Shown: in pieces, positions 56,688 through 64,000 of the stretch
Layout: each line of letters opens with the position of its first letter
How positions within the stretch are numbered: the first letter of the stretch is position 1
Assembly: GCA_012927585.1 (NCBI GenBank)
Contig: JABBOY010000003.1
Location: 1 to 64,000, forward strand
DNA from: Glaciimonas sp.
GTDB taxonomy: Bacteria > Pseudomonadota > Gammaproteobacteria > Burkholderiales > Burkholderiaceae_D
Length of the DNA stretch: 64,000 nucleotides
Direction: 5' to 3'
Program-made: the position numbers and the translations under genes
The notes under the pieces: model-generated
Seen by the model: only the letters and a program-made list of their open reading frames with translations
Told to the model about the DNA's origin: nothing
The model's database searches: none

Positions 56688-58265
56688 TTAATGACGGAAA
56701 TGACGAATGCCGGTGTACAGCATGACGACACCCCGCTCATTGGCAGCATCGATTACTTCCTGATCGCGCATCGAGCCGCCCGGCTGGATGACGCACGTCG
56801 CGCCGGCGTCGATGACGACATCCAGACCATCGCGAAACGGGAAGAATGCATCCGACGCCACGGCTGAACCGATCAGCGACAAGCCGGCGTTCTGCGCTTT
56901 AATGGAAGCGATACGGGCCGAATCGACCCGGCTCATCTGACCAGCGCCAACGCCTAAAGTCATGCCGTTGGCACAAAATACGATTGCATTGGATTTGACG
57001 AACTTGGCCACGCGCCAGGCAAACAACATGTCTTGCATTTGCTGCGGCGTTGGTTGCAGCGTGCTGACTACCTTGATATCGGCAATCCCGACATTCCTGG
57101 CGTCAGGCGACTGCACCAGCAAGCCGCCGCCGACGCGTTTGATTTCGAATGGATTCAAGCTGGTGCCGAGCGGAATTTCCAACAGGCGCACATTCTGTTT
57201 CGCAGCAAAAAACTGTTTTGCTTCGGCTGTGAACGATGGCGCGATCACGACTTCGACGAATTGCCTGGCAATTGCCTCGGCCGCCTTGCCGTCACAGGTG
57301 CAGTTAAAAGCGATGATGCCGCCGAAGGCCGAAGTCGGGTCGGTCTGCAACGCTTTGGAATAGGCTTCCAGCGCATTGGCGCCAACTGCCACGCCGCACG
57401 GATTGGCGTGCTTGAGAATGACGCACGCAGCCGAGTTGCCTGATGCATCGAAAGTTTTCACGCATTCCCATGCCGCATCGGCGTCGCCGATATTGTTGTA
57501 CGACAATTCCTTGCCCTGCAATTGCGTGTAATTAGCCAACGCACCGTCGCACGGATGCAGATCGCGGTAGAACGCAGCGGACTGATGCGGGTTTTCGCCA
57601 TAGCGCATTTCCTGCACTTTTTCGGCATGGATGTTGAGCGTTTGCGGATAGGCGCTGCGGGTTGCATGGGCCTTGTCGGCACCAAGGCTGGTCAGATAAT
57701 TGGTGATTGCGCCGTCGTATTGCGCAGTGTGGGCGAATACTTTCTTGGCCAGGGTGAACTTGGTGTCGTAGCTGACTTCGCCGTTGCCGGCTTTCAACTC
57801 ATCAAGTACCGCACTGTAATCGAGCGGGTCGCAGATGACGATTACGTCTTTGTGATTCTTGGCCGCGGAACGCAGCATGGTCGGGCCGCCGATGTCGATG
57901 TTCTCGATTGCATCTTCCAAAGAGCATTCTTGTTTGGCGACGGTTTGTTGAAACGGGTACAGATTGACTACTACCATGTCGATGCTAGGAATACTGTGTT
58001 GGGCCAGAGCTGCCAGGTGTTCGGGAAAATCGCGCCGGGCCAGGATGCCGCCATGCACTTTAGGATGCAGCGTCTTGACGCGGCCATCCAGCATTTCGGG
58101 AAAACCGGTGTAATCGGCCACTTCAGTCACCACCACCCCATTCTCGGCCAGCAGTTTGGCGGTGCCGCCGGTGGACAGGATATTGACGCCCATAGCCGAC
58201 AACGCGCGCGCGAAATCGAGTACACCGGTTTTGTCGGAAACGGATAAGAGTGCTTGTTTGATCAT
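56688..58265 (-). CDS. purH: Bifunctional AICAR formyltransferase/IMP cyclohydrolase
   Basis: The 525-residue PurH performs the last two steps to IMP. The N-terminal cyclohydrolase domain (about 1-195) starts [18 protein letters not shown]. The formyltransferase domain has the catalytic [11 protein letters not shown]. The start at 58265 puts the signature at the usual place; ten more upstream residues are possible but unlikely. It follows fis by 154 bp, a gene order seen in other betaproteobacteria. Confidence 0.97.
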   Translation of the reverse strand: MIKQALLSVSDKTGVLDFARALSAMGVNILSTGGTAKLLAENGVVVTEVADYTGFPEMLDGRVKTLHPKVHGGILARRDFPEHLAALAQHSIPSIDMVVVNLYPFQQTVAKQECSLEDAIENIDIGGPTMLRSAAKNHKDVIVICDPLDYSAVLDELKAGNGEVSYDTKFTLAKKVFAHTAQYDGAITNYLTSLGADKAHATRSAYPQTLNIHAEKVQEMRYGENPHQSAAFYRDLHPCDGALANYTQLQGKELSYNNIGDADAAWECVKTFDASGNSAACVILKHANPCGVAVGANALEAYSKALQTDPTSAFGGIIAFNCTCDGKAAEAIARQFVEVVIAPSFTAEAKQFFAAKQNVRLLEIPLGTSLNPFEIKRVGGGLLVQSPDARNVGIADIKVVSTLQPTPQQMQDMLFAWRVAKFVKSNAIVFCANGMTLGVGAGQMSRVDSARIASIKAQNAGLSLIGSAVASDAFFPFRDGLDVVIDAGATCVIQPGGSMRDQEVIDAANERGVVMLYTGIRHFRH

Positions 58266-58419
58266 GATGAGGTTCTCTGAATCTGAAGCGGCCATAGTGG
58301 ACTATGGATCTGTAGTGGTCTAAGTAGCCTGGGCGGCCAAAGCGGCTAAGGTGAAGGCGGCAGCAAGTTAATAATCTAACTAAGAAGCTAGCCGCGCCCC
58401 TCGCGTTATCCGCCGTGGA

Positions 58420-58653
58420 TTACAACAGCCCATGCTGCTGCAATTTCTTGCGCAAGGTATTGCGGTTGATGCCGAGCATTGCGGCAGCCGACGATTGGTT
58501 GCCTTCGGCACGCGCCATCACGACCGCCAACATCGGTTTTTCGACGCTCAAAACCACCATGTCATACACGTTTGACGGCTGCAATTCGCCCAAGTCGTCG
58601 AAATATTTTTCAAGGTTGTGCTGGACGACTTCCTGGATGCTTTCTTGGCTCAT
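58420..58653 (-). CDS. fis: DNA-binding protein Fis
   Basis: A 77-residue nucleoid protein. The C-terminal helix-turn-helix, GNQSSAAAMLGINRNTLRKKLQ, is the Fis recognition region. The N-terminal beta-hairpin arm is shorter than in the 98-residue E. coli Fis, as usual in betaproteobacteria. It bends DNA and affects rRNA promoters and recombination. dusB lies upstream, as in E. coli. Confidence 0.95.
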   Translation of the reverse strand: MSQESIQEVVQHNLEKYFDDLGELQPSNVYDMVVLSVEKPMLAVVMARAEGNQSSAAAMLGINRNTLRKKLQQHGLL

Positions 58654-58702
58654 GCTTTTTCTTCTAACGCGTTGATATTTTTGACTAATTCAATTAGTGC
58701 AG

Positions 58703-58764
58703 GGTGTATTTTTTTATTCCGCATTGAATGTATGCGGAAAACACCTTATTTTTTTATATACTCC
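58703..58764. repeat. TTCCGCAT intergenic repeat, copy F (perfect hairpin)
   Basis: The unit lies between GGTGTATTTT and TATACTCC and contains TTCCGCAT (58717-58724) and ATGCGGAA (58732-58739) as a perfect inverted repeat with a 7-base loop. It separates dusB from fis, which are usually co-transcribed, so it would form a hairpin in the dusB-fis mRNA. Confidence 0.75.
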
Positions 58765-58801
58765 GGCAATATTTCTAATCAGACAGAACTTCGATGCAGC
58801 T

Positions 58802-59818
58802 TCAAGCTGCCAGCGTCTGTTCGCAGAGGTTATATTGTAACCGCTTGCCGTATGCCAATTGCACCTCAAAAAATGTATACAGCGCATCCAGTTGCGCCTC
58901 AATCGACTCCATCCGGTTCATGCGTTGGCGAAAAACTTCAGCGCCGGGCAAATCGCGCACATACCAGCCAATATGCTTGCGGGCGGTGCGCACGCCCAGG
59001 TAATCGCCGTAAAACGCATAATGGGCGCGCAAATGCGCGATCAGCAGCGGCTGTACCTCAGCCACCAGTGGCGCCGGCAAATGGCTGCCGGTGCGTAAAA
59101 AATGATCAATCTCGCGGAAGATCCACGGCCGACCCTGCGCCGCGCGGCCTATCATCACCGCATCGGCACCGGTGGTATCGAGCACAAAGCGCGCTTTTTC
59201 CGGGCTCGTAATGTCGCCGTTGGCCACCACGGGAATCGATACCGCCTTTTTTACCGCTGTAATCGTGTCGTATTCCGCCGCGCCGCTGTAACCGTCGGCG
59301 CGGGTGCGGCCGTGCAGCGTGAGCATCGCAATCCCGGCCGACTCCGCCATTTTGGCAATCGTCAGCGCATTCTTGTTTGATCTATCCCAGCCGGTACGAA
59401 ATTTCAGCGTGACAGGCACATCCACCGCAGCCACCACCGCATCCAGAATCCGACCGACCAGCTTCTCGTCTTGCAACAGTGCCGAGCCGCACCAGCTGCT
59501 GCAGACTTTTTTGACTGGGCAGCCCATGTTGATGTCGATAATTTGCGCCCCCCGTTCGACATTGAATTTGGCGCAATCGGCCAGCATGGTCGGATCGGCA
59601 CCAGCGATCTGGACTGCTTTCGGTTCCATTTCGCCGGCGTGATTGATGCGTCTCGACGATTTTTCGGTCTGCCACAACTTCGGGTTCGAGGCCGCCATTT
59701 CGGACACCGCATAGCCGGCCCCGAGTTCCTTGCACAACTGGCGAAACGGCCGGTCGGTCACTCCTGCCATCGGCGCGACGAATACATTGTTGCGCAGCAG
59801 ATAAGTTCCGATATGCAC
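58802..59818 (-). CDS. dusB: tRNA-dihydrouridine synthase B
   Basis: The 338-residue flavoenzyme reduces uridine to dihydrouridine in tRNA. The FMN-barrel start NNVFVAPMAGVTDRPFRQ, the MGCPVKKVC segment with the catalytic Cys region, and the HGRTRADGYSG motif are present. It is followed by fis in the same direction, the classical dusB-fis arrangement, with repeat copy F between them. Confidence 0.96.
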   Translation of the reverse strand: MHIGTYLLRNNVFVAPMAGVTDRPFRQLCKELGAGYAVSEMAASNPKLWQTEKSSRRINHAGEMEPKAVQIAGADPTMLADCAKFNVERGAQIIDINMGCPVKKVCSSWCGSALLQDEKLVGRILDAVVAAVDVPVTLKFRTGWDRSNKNALTIAKMAESAGIAMLTLHGRTRADGYSGAAEYDTITAVKKAVSIPVVANGDITSPEKARFVLDTTGADAVMIGRAAQGRPWIFREIDHFLRTGSHLPAPLVAEVQPLLIAHLRAHYAFYGDYLGVRTARKHIGWYVRDLPGAEVFRQRMNRMESIEAQLDALYTFFEVQLAYGKRLQYNLCEQTLAA

Positions 59819-59866
59819 GATGGGCGGCAGGGAATGGTTAGGGGGAGGCCATTCTATCCGAATTTA

Positions 59867-59901
59867 TCCTGATTATGCTTACAAATTAAGCATAATCAGG
59901 A
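59867..59901. repeat. Perfect 14-bp inverted repeat (AT-rich hairpin)
   Basis: TCCTGATTATGCTT (59867-59880) and AAGCATAATCAGGA (59888-59901) are perfect complements with a 7-base loop. It lies upstream of dusB and beside the GC-rich palindrome copy 3. It could be an operator, a terminator part or the end of a repeat. Confidence 0.5.
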
Positions 59902-59921
59902 CTTACGAAAAATACGGTTTA

Positions 59922-59977
59922 AGTAGTGCAGGCCTCCGTGCCTGCGCCGGGCCGCAGGCACGGAGGCCTGCACTACT
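59922..59977. repeat. GC-rich palindrome, family 2, copy 3 (perfect 25-bp arms)
   Basis: Two perfect 25-bp arms (59922-59946 and 59953-59977) flank a 6-base loop. The arms begin AGTAGTGCAGGCC. Outside them, ACTTACGAAAAATAC and GTATTGCGTAAGT form an outer imperfect inverted repeat. It lies between the phosphoglycerate-mutase gene and dusB and could form a very stable hairpin. Confidence 0.85.
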
Positions 59978-60000
59978 GGGTATTGCGTAAGTACTAACAA

Positions 60001-60672
60001 TCAGGGAACGCGCTGGTCAGCTTCGTCCAGCGCCATGCCATCCAAATGCGCGACTTCGCCCCAGGATACCAGTTGCAGCACACCGGCTTCCAGGCGGAAG
60101 CGATTGACGCTGGCATTCAAGACCGGAAAGTTGCGCGGCGTGGAAAGCGGCAGCGCCAAGGCAGCGCGATAAGCGCATTCCAGCACGCCGCCGTGGGCCA
60201 CCAGCGCGATTTTTTGGCCCGGATATTGGCGCGCCCAATACAGTATGGCAGTCACGCTGCGCGCATAAAAATTGCGGAAACTCTCGCCGATGCGCGCACC
60301 CGGCGGAAAAACCGCGTCAATATCACGCGCTTGCCAGGCAACAAAAGCGGCTGGATAGTGCCGGCTGATTTCGCTGTAGTACAAGCCTTCGAACGCGCCG
60401 TAACAGCGCTCACGCAAACCGACATCGCTGACGACTTCGGATTTCAATATAGATTGCTGCCTGGCAACCGCTTGCGCGGTTTGCCGCGCCCGCTGCAAGT
60501 CGCTGCTGATGATGGCTGCCAGTGCTTCATCGCATAACGCCTGCCCCAGTGCATCGGCTTGCGCCTGGCCCTGCGTATTGAGTGCAATGTCGCTATGCCC
60601 CTGCAGACGATTCGCCGCATTCCAGCCGGTTTCACCGTGCCGGATCAGTAGTATTTCAGTGCTCTTGCCCAT
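60001..60672 (-). CDS. Histidine phosphatase family protein (phosphoglycerate mutase-like)
   Basis: A 223-residue dPGM-like phosphatase. The catalytic histidine is in LIRHGETGWN (RHGE, 11-14), and the second catalytic His is in LVAHGGVLEC. It resembles GpmB-type proteins, many of which are phosphatases of unclear substrate rather than glycolytic mutases. It lies 7 bp after the PEBP gene and belongs to the tyrS-dtd run common in Burkholderiales. Confidence 0.9.
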   Translation of the reverse strand: MGKSTEILLIRHGETGWNAANRLQGHSDIALNTQGQAQADALGQALCDEALAAIISSDLQRARQTAQAVARQQSILKSEVVSDVGLRERCYGAFEGLYYSEISRHYPAAFVAWQARDIDAVFPPGARIGESFRNFYARSVTAILYWARQYPGQKIALVAHGGVLECAYRAALALPLSTPRNFPVLNASVNRFRLEAGVLQLVSWGEVAHLDGMALDEADQRVP

Positions 60673-60679
60673 ATTCCGT

Positions 60680-61312
60680 TTATTTTTCTTGCAGTTCCGG
60701 CGACAGCGTATAGGTGCCGCTGATGCTGGCTTGCGCCAGAATATGACCTTCCATCGCCGCTAGTGTTTGCTGCGCGGTAAATGGCCCTTCGACCAGCAAA
60801 TGGGCAATATCCAGCGCATACAGGGTAAAGGTGTAGTGATGCACAATGGAATCATTCCACGGCGGACAAGGGCCGTCGTAGCCGTAATACTCGCCCAACA
60901 TGTCCTGATCGGCGGCAAACCAGCCGGTATAGTCATTGATGCCCTGGCGCGTACCGCGCAAAGCTTCCGGCCCCAACTTGCCGCGCGCCAGTACGCCATC
61001 GCAAAATTCGCCCTCGGCAATCGCCAGCATGCCCGGCGGCAGATCGACCAAGGTCCAATGGAAAAAATCGATTCGCGGCAGGTCGGCCGGAACATCTCGC
61101 CCCAGCTGGTTCACATCAACGCCTTGCGAAGGCGCATCGGAGTCATGGCAGATCAGCACTAGCGATTGGGCGTCGTGCGGCATGTCGCGCCAGCCCAGAT
61201 GCGGATTTTTATTATCGGACAAGGCGACATGGGCCTTGGAATCTATTTTGCAAAATGCAAATTTGGCAGGAATGGCGCTACCGTCCTTGAATGAATCGCT
61301 CCAGAGTTGCAT
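60680..61312 (-). CDS. YbhB/YbcL-family (PEBP) protein
   Basis: A 210-residue phosphatidylethanolamine-binding-protein relative. The conserved ligand-pocket regions are HLGWRDMP, LVLICHDSDAPSQG and DFFHWTLVDLP, followed by GYDGPCPPWNDSIVHHYTF. No signal peptide is evident, so it is cytoplasmic. Its function in bacteria is not established. It is nearly fused to the phosphatase gene (7-bp gap). Confidence 0.9.
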   Translation of the reverse strand: MQLWSDSFKDGSAIPAKFAFCKIDSKAHVALSDNKNPHLGWRDMPHDAQSLVLICHDSDAPSQGVDVNQLGRDVPADLPRIDFFHWTLVDLPPGMLAIAEGEFCDGVLARGKLGPEALRGTRQGINDYTGWFAADQDMLGEYYGYDGPCPPWNDSIVHHYTFTLYALDIAHLLVEGPFTAQQTLAAMEGHILAQASISGTYTLSPELQEK

Positions 61313-61370
61313 GATTACTCCTTCATTATGATTGCCATGTTTGGATTTCTTTTCACCAACATACCCGTTA

Positions 61371-61431
61371 CTGTATTTTTAATAAAAGTACTAAAATAGT
61401 GCGGACGAAGCAGTACTTTTTGGCATACCCC
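61371..61431. repeat. TTCCGCAT intergenic repeat, copy G (degenerate)
   Basis: Read on the minus strand, the unit runs from GGGGTATGCC to AAAAATACAG, with TTCGTCCGCACTAT in place of TTTCCGCATAT. Length (61 bp), ends and central TCCGCA agree with copies A-F. It lies between dtd and the PEBP gene. Confidence 0.55.
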
Positions 61432-61459
61432 ACTAAAAATTAGTTATGCAAGAAGCCTC

Positions 61460-61906
61460 TTACGACCGGTCCGACTGCAGCCAGAAAGTCACCGGCCCAT
61501 CGTTGGTCAGCGTAACTTGCATATCGGCGCCAAAGTGCCCACTTTCAACCAACGGATGCCGCAAGCGCGCCTGCGCCACAAAGTAATCGAACAGGCGACG
61601 ACCCTCATCGGGTGTGGCGGCGGGCGTAAACGATGGCCGGGTGCCGCATTTGGTATCGGCTGCCAGCGTAAATTGCGGTACCAGCAACAAACCGCCCTGC
61701 ACTTGCGCCAGACTCCGGTTCATCTTACCCGCATCGTCGGAAAACATGCGAAAGCGGATCATTTTGGACAGCAACGCATCGGCTTGTTTGATGCTGTCGC
61801 CGCGCTCGGCGCACCACAACACCAGCAACCCGGCATCGATAGCGCCAATGCAGGCACCATCGACCACCACTCGCGCCTGCGATACCCGCTGCAACAACGC
61901 AATCAT
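61460..61906 (-). CDS. dtd: D-aminoacyl-tRNA deacylase
   Basis: The 148-residue editing enzyme removes D-amino acids from mischarged tRNA. GPVT (137-140) is the cross-subunit Gly-cisPro motif that excludes L-amino acids; VPQFTLAAD (76-84) corresponds to the SQxxL-type nucleophile region. It starts 11 bp after tyrS, whose product is a main source of D-tyrosyl-tRNA; co-transcription is probable. Confidence 0.96.
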   Translation of the reverse strand: MIALLQRVSQARVVVDGACIGAIDAGLLVLWCAERGDSIKQADALLSKMIRFRMFSDDAGKMNRSLAQVQGGLLLVPQFTLAADTKCGTRPSFTPAATPDEGRRLFDYFVAQARLRHPLVESGHFGADMQVTLTNDGPVTFWLQSDRS

Positions 61907-61917
61907 CGCGTTACTTT

Positions 61918-63207
61918 CTAGGCCAGCGTGACGCGCGCGAATTTGCGCTTGCCGACTTGCAGAACCATACTGCCAGCTTGCACTTTCAAGCCTTTGTCTG
62001 AAATCATGTTGCCGTCAATCCGTACCCCACCCTGCTCCACCATGCGTAGCGCTTCCGAACTGGAGGCGCACAGATTGGCCTGTTTCAGCAATTGGCCGAT
62101 ACCCAATGGCGCACCGCCCAATGTGACTTCTGGAATCTCATCTGGAATACCGCCCTTCGAACGGCTGACGAAATCGGCCAGCGCATCAACCGCTGCCTGC
62201 ACTGAATGGAAGCGCGTCACAATTTCCTGCGCCAGCGCCACCTTGACATCGCGCGGATTTTTGCCGACCGCAACAGCGTCCTTGAAGCCATCAATCTCCG
62301 CCAGCGAGTGAAAAGACAGCAGTTCGTAATAGCGCCACATCATTACATCGGAAATGCGCATCACTTTGGCGAACATGGTGTTGGCCGGCTCGGTAATCCC
62401 AATGTAGTTATTTTTCGACTTCGACATTTTTTCGATGCCGTCCAGTCCTTCCAGCAGCGGCATGGTCAAGATGCACTGCGGCTCCTGGCCGTAATCCTTT
62501 TGCAGCTCACGGCCGACCAGCAAATTGAATTTTTGATCGGTGCCGCCGAGTTCGAGATCGCTTTTCAACGCCACCGAATCGTATCCTTGCATCAGCGGGT
62601 ACAGAAACTCATGTACCGAAATTGGCGTGTTAGCCTTGAAGCGCTTGCTGAAATCGTCACGCTCCATCATCCGCGCCACCGTTGAATGCGAAGCCAGCTC
62701 GATCATGCCGCGCGCGCCCAACGGATCGCACCATTCGGAGTTGTAGCGAATTTCGGTTCTGGCCGCATCCAGCACCAGGCTGGCCTGCTTGAAGTAGGTC
62801 GTTGCATTGTGTTCGATCTGCTCTTTCGTCAAGGGCGGACGCGTCACGTTGCGGCCGGACGGGTCGCCGATCATCGAAGTGAAATCGCCGATCAAAAAAA
62901 TCACGTTATGACCCAGATCCTGCAACTGGCGCATTTTGTTCAAAACCACGGTGTGGCCCAGATGCAGGTCAGGCGCGGTCGGGTCCAGCCCGAGTTTAAT
63001 GCGTAGTGGTATACCGCTACTTTCGGCGCGCGCCAGCTTCAGTGCGAATTCGGCTTCGATCAGCAATTCGTCGGCACCGCGCCGGGTAATGGCAAGCGCC
63101 TCTTGCACGCGATCCGATAATGGCAGCGGCAGCGCTGCGGTTAGCCCGGAAGAATTTGCAGGATCGGCTGGAGCTTGGTCTAGGGCAGGTTGGGATTGAG
63201 GATCCAT
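61918..63207 (-). CDS. tyrS: Tyrosyl-tRNA synthetase
   Basis: The 429-residue class I synthetase charges tRNA-Tyr. HLGH (82-85) is the HIGH motif and KMSKSKNN the KMSKS loop; the C-terminal S4 RNA-binding domain (about 360-425) ends [11 protein letters not shown]. The first 30 residues are a low-complexity Pro/Ala leader not found in all relatives, so the start could be internal. It is divergent from the M23 peptidase gene; a perfect TATAAT lies in the 155-bp gap at 63258-63263. Confidence 0.96.
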   Translation of the reverse strand: MDPQSQPALDQAPADPANSSGLTAALPLPLSDRVQEALAITRRGADELLIEAEFALKLARAESSGIPLRIKLGLDPTAPDLHLGHTVVLNKMRQLQDLGHNVIFLIGDFTSMIGDPSGRNVTRPPLTKEQIEHNATTYFKQASLVLDAARTEIRYNSEWCDPLGARGMIELASHSTVARMMERDDFSKRFKANTPISVHEFLYPLMQGYDSVALKSDLELGGTDQKFNLLVGRELQKDYGQEPQCILTMPLLEGLDGIEKMSKSKNNYIGITEPANTMFAKVMRISDVMMWRYYELLSFHSLAEIDGFKDAVAVGKNPRDVKVALAQEIVTRFHSVQAAVDALADFVSRSKGGIPDEIPEVTLGGAPLGIGQLLKQANLCASSSEALRMVEQGGVRIDGNMISDKGLKVQAGSMVLQVGKRKFARVTLA

Positions 63208-63362
63208 GTTTAACTTTATTTCACTTTCAAAAGGCTAATGCGTGTTTACGACTTTGTTATAATTCTTGACTATTTCTCGCCTTGCCGCTAGTCAATACTA
63301 AAATAATAAGAAAACGTGCTTACTCTATATTCATACCGAACCGACAAATTCTAACTGAATGC

Positions 63363-64000
63363 ATGCAAACAAATCATAAATACCTGAGCCTAGGCTCCGC
63401 CAGCAAACTGTTGCTGGGCACATCGCGCAAGACCAGAATCATCTCGGCCAGCGGACTGTTTCTGGCAGCATGCGCCTTCGGCGCAATCGGTTTCGCGCCG
63501 CTAGCCCCGGACGCCGCCGACCTACCGGTCAGTCTGATCGAGCAGCAAATAACGCTGCCCAATCTGTCCCAGCAAATCGCGGCGCTCGAACAAGCCTCCC
63601 CCCAATATTACATGCGTGAAGAGAAAGTCCGTACCGGCGATACGCTGGCGACTTTACTGAACCGGCTCGGGATCAACGATGCGGCAGCGGAGAATTTCAT
63701 CAAGTCCGACAGCACCGCGCGCGGCGTGATGCAATTGCGCGCCGGCAAGAGCGTACAGGCGCAAACCAATGATGCCGGCAGCCTGCAGTGGTTGCGCACC
63801 ACTGTCGTCAGCAGTCGCGACAACCCGATCAAAAACATTGTGGTCGCGCGCAATGGCGATAATTTCAAGGCTGTGGAAGAAACCGCGGCCATTCAGATGC
63901 GCGTTGAAATGCGCTCCGGTTTGATCCATTCATCGCTCTTCGCCGCCACCGATAACGCCAACATCCCGGACCCGGTCGCGACCCAAATGGTCGACATGTT
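63363..64000 (+). CDS. M23-family peptidase, N-terminal part (runs off the window)
   Basis: An ATG at 63363 opens a frame that stays open for all 212 visible codons to the window end. The N-terminus has one hydrophobic segment (about 27-46, ISASGLFLAACAFGAIGFA). A LysM/OapA-like region follows, with REEKVRTGDTLATLLNRLG, the opening seen in MepM/YebA-type cell-wall endopeptidases. The catalytic LytM domain would lie beyond the window. An M23 peptidase divergent from tyrS is common in Burkholderiales. The call depends on the unseen C-terminus. Confidence 0.75.
   Translation, partial: MQTNHKYLSLGSASKLLLGTSRKTRIISASGLFLAACAFGAIGFAPLAPDAADLPVSLIEQQITLPNLSQQIAALEQASPQYYMREEKVRTGDTLATLLNRLGINDAAAENFIKSDSTARGVMQLRAGKSVQAQTNDAGSLQWLRTTVVSSRDNPIKNIVVARNGDNFKAVEETAAIQMRVEMRSGLIHSSLFAATDNANIPDPVATQMVDM

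Overview
The window looks like chromosome of a betaproteobacterium, most likely order Burkholderiales and close to Oxalobacteraceae. The evidence is the run tyrS-dtd-phosphoglycerate mutase-dusB-fis-purH-ruvC-xerC, the run rsmA-pdxA-surA-lptD next to amgK-murU, and a DksA with the C-x2-T-x17-S-x2-A zinc-free signature. That placement is inferred from gene order and protein character; no database search was possible. A lipoprotein with an ice-binding (DUF3494) domain suggests a cold or icy habitat. No tRNA, rRNA or CRISPR array was found.

Layout. 1-335: the right end of an IS3-family element. 448-5635: a LysR regulator divergent from a VOC metalloenzyme, an aromatic-acid MFS transporter, a fumarylacetoacetate-hydrolase-family enzyme and a maleylacetoacetate isomerase, i.e. 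the lower part of a homogentisate/gentisate-like route. 5938-16180: housekeeping block (rsmA, pdxA, surA, lptD on the minus strand; amgK, murU, pepP, a UbiH-type hydroxylase on the plus strand). 16355-23520: the pnt transhydrogenase operon, Nudix-mnmA, a GST and purB. 23656-30679: a secreted DUF-type protein, cytochrome b561 with two YceI proteins, an orphan ATPase, an AstE-like deacylase, a DHA2 efflux pump and a HiPIP. 30944-37228: gamma-glutamyltransferase and an arginine/ornithine-type (aot) ABC transporter operon, followed by the 3' remnant of a second binding-protein gene. 38768-46940: complete kdpFABCDE with an extra 30-codon leader ORF and a phased T-rich operator. 47089-51496: ice-binding lipoprotein, then a PAP2 phosphatase/lipid kinase/metallophosphoesterase operon. 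51686-54724: a cysteine-free glutaredoxin-like protein, DksA, a COG0523 GTPase and a Fur-family regulator, which read as a zinc-economy group. 54783-63207: xerC, ruvC, purH, fis, dusB, phosphoglycerate mutase, PEBP, dtd, tyrS. 63363-end: the start of an M23 peptidase gene.

The most unusual non-coding feature is a family of seven short (59-65 bp) intergenic repeats with GGAGTAT-type ends and a TTCCGCAT core. Some copies carry a perfect internal TTCCGCAT/ATGCGGAA hairpin. A second family of three GC-rich palindromes (one with perfect 25-bp arms) and one copy of a TAGGTCGGGTTAGCG palindrome are also present. All copies lie between genes.
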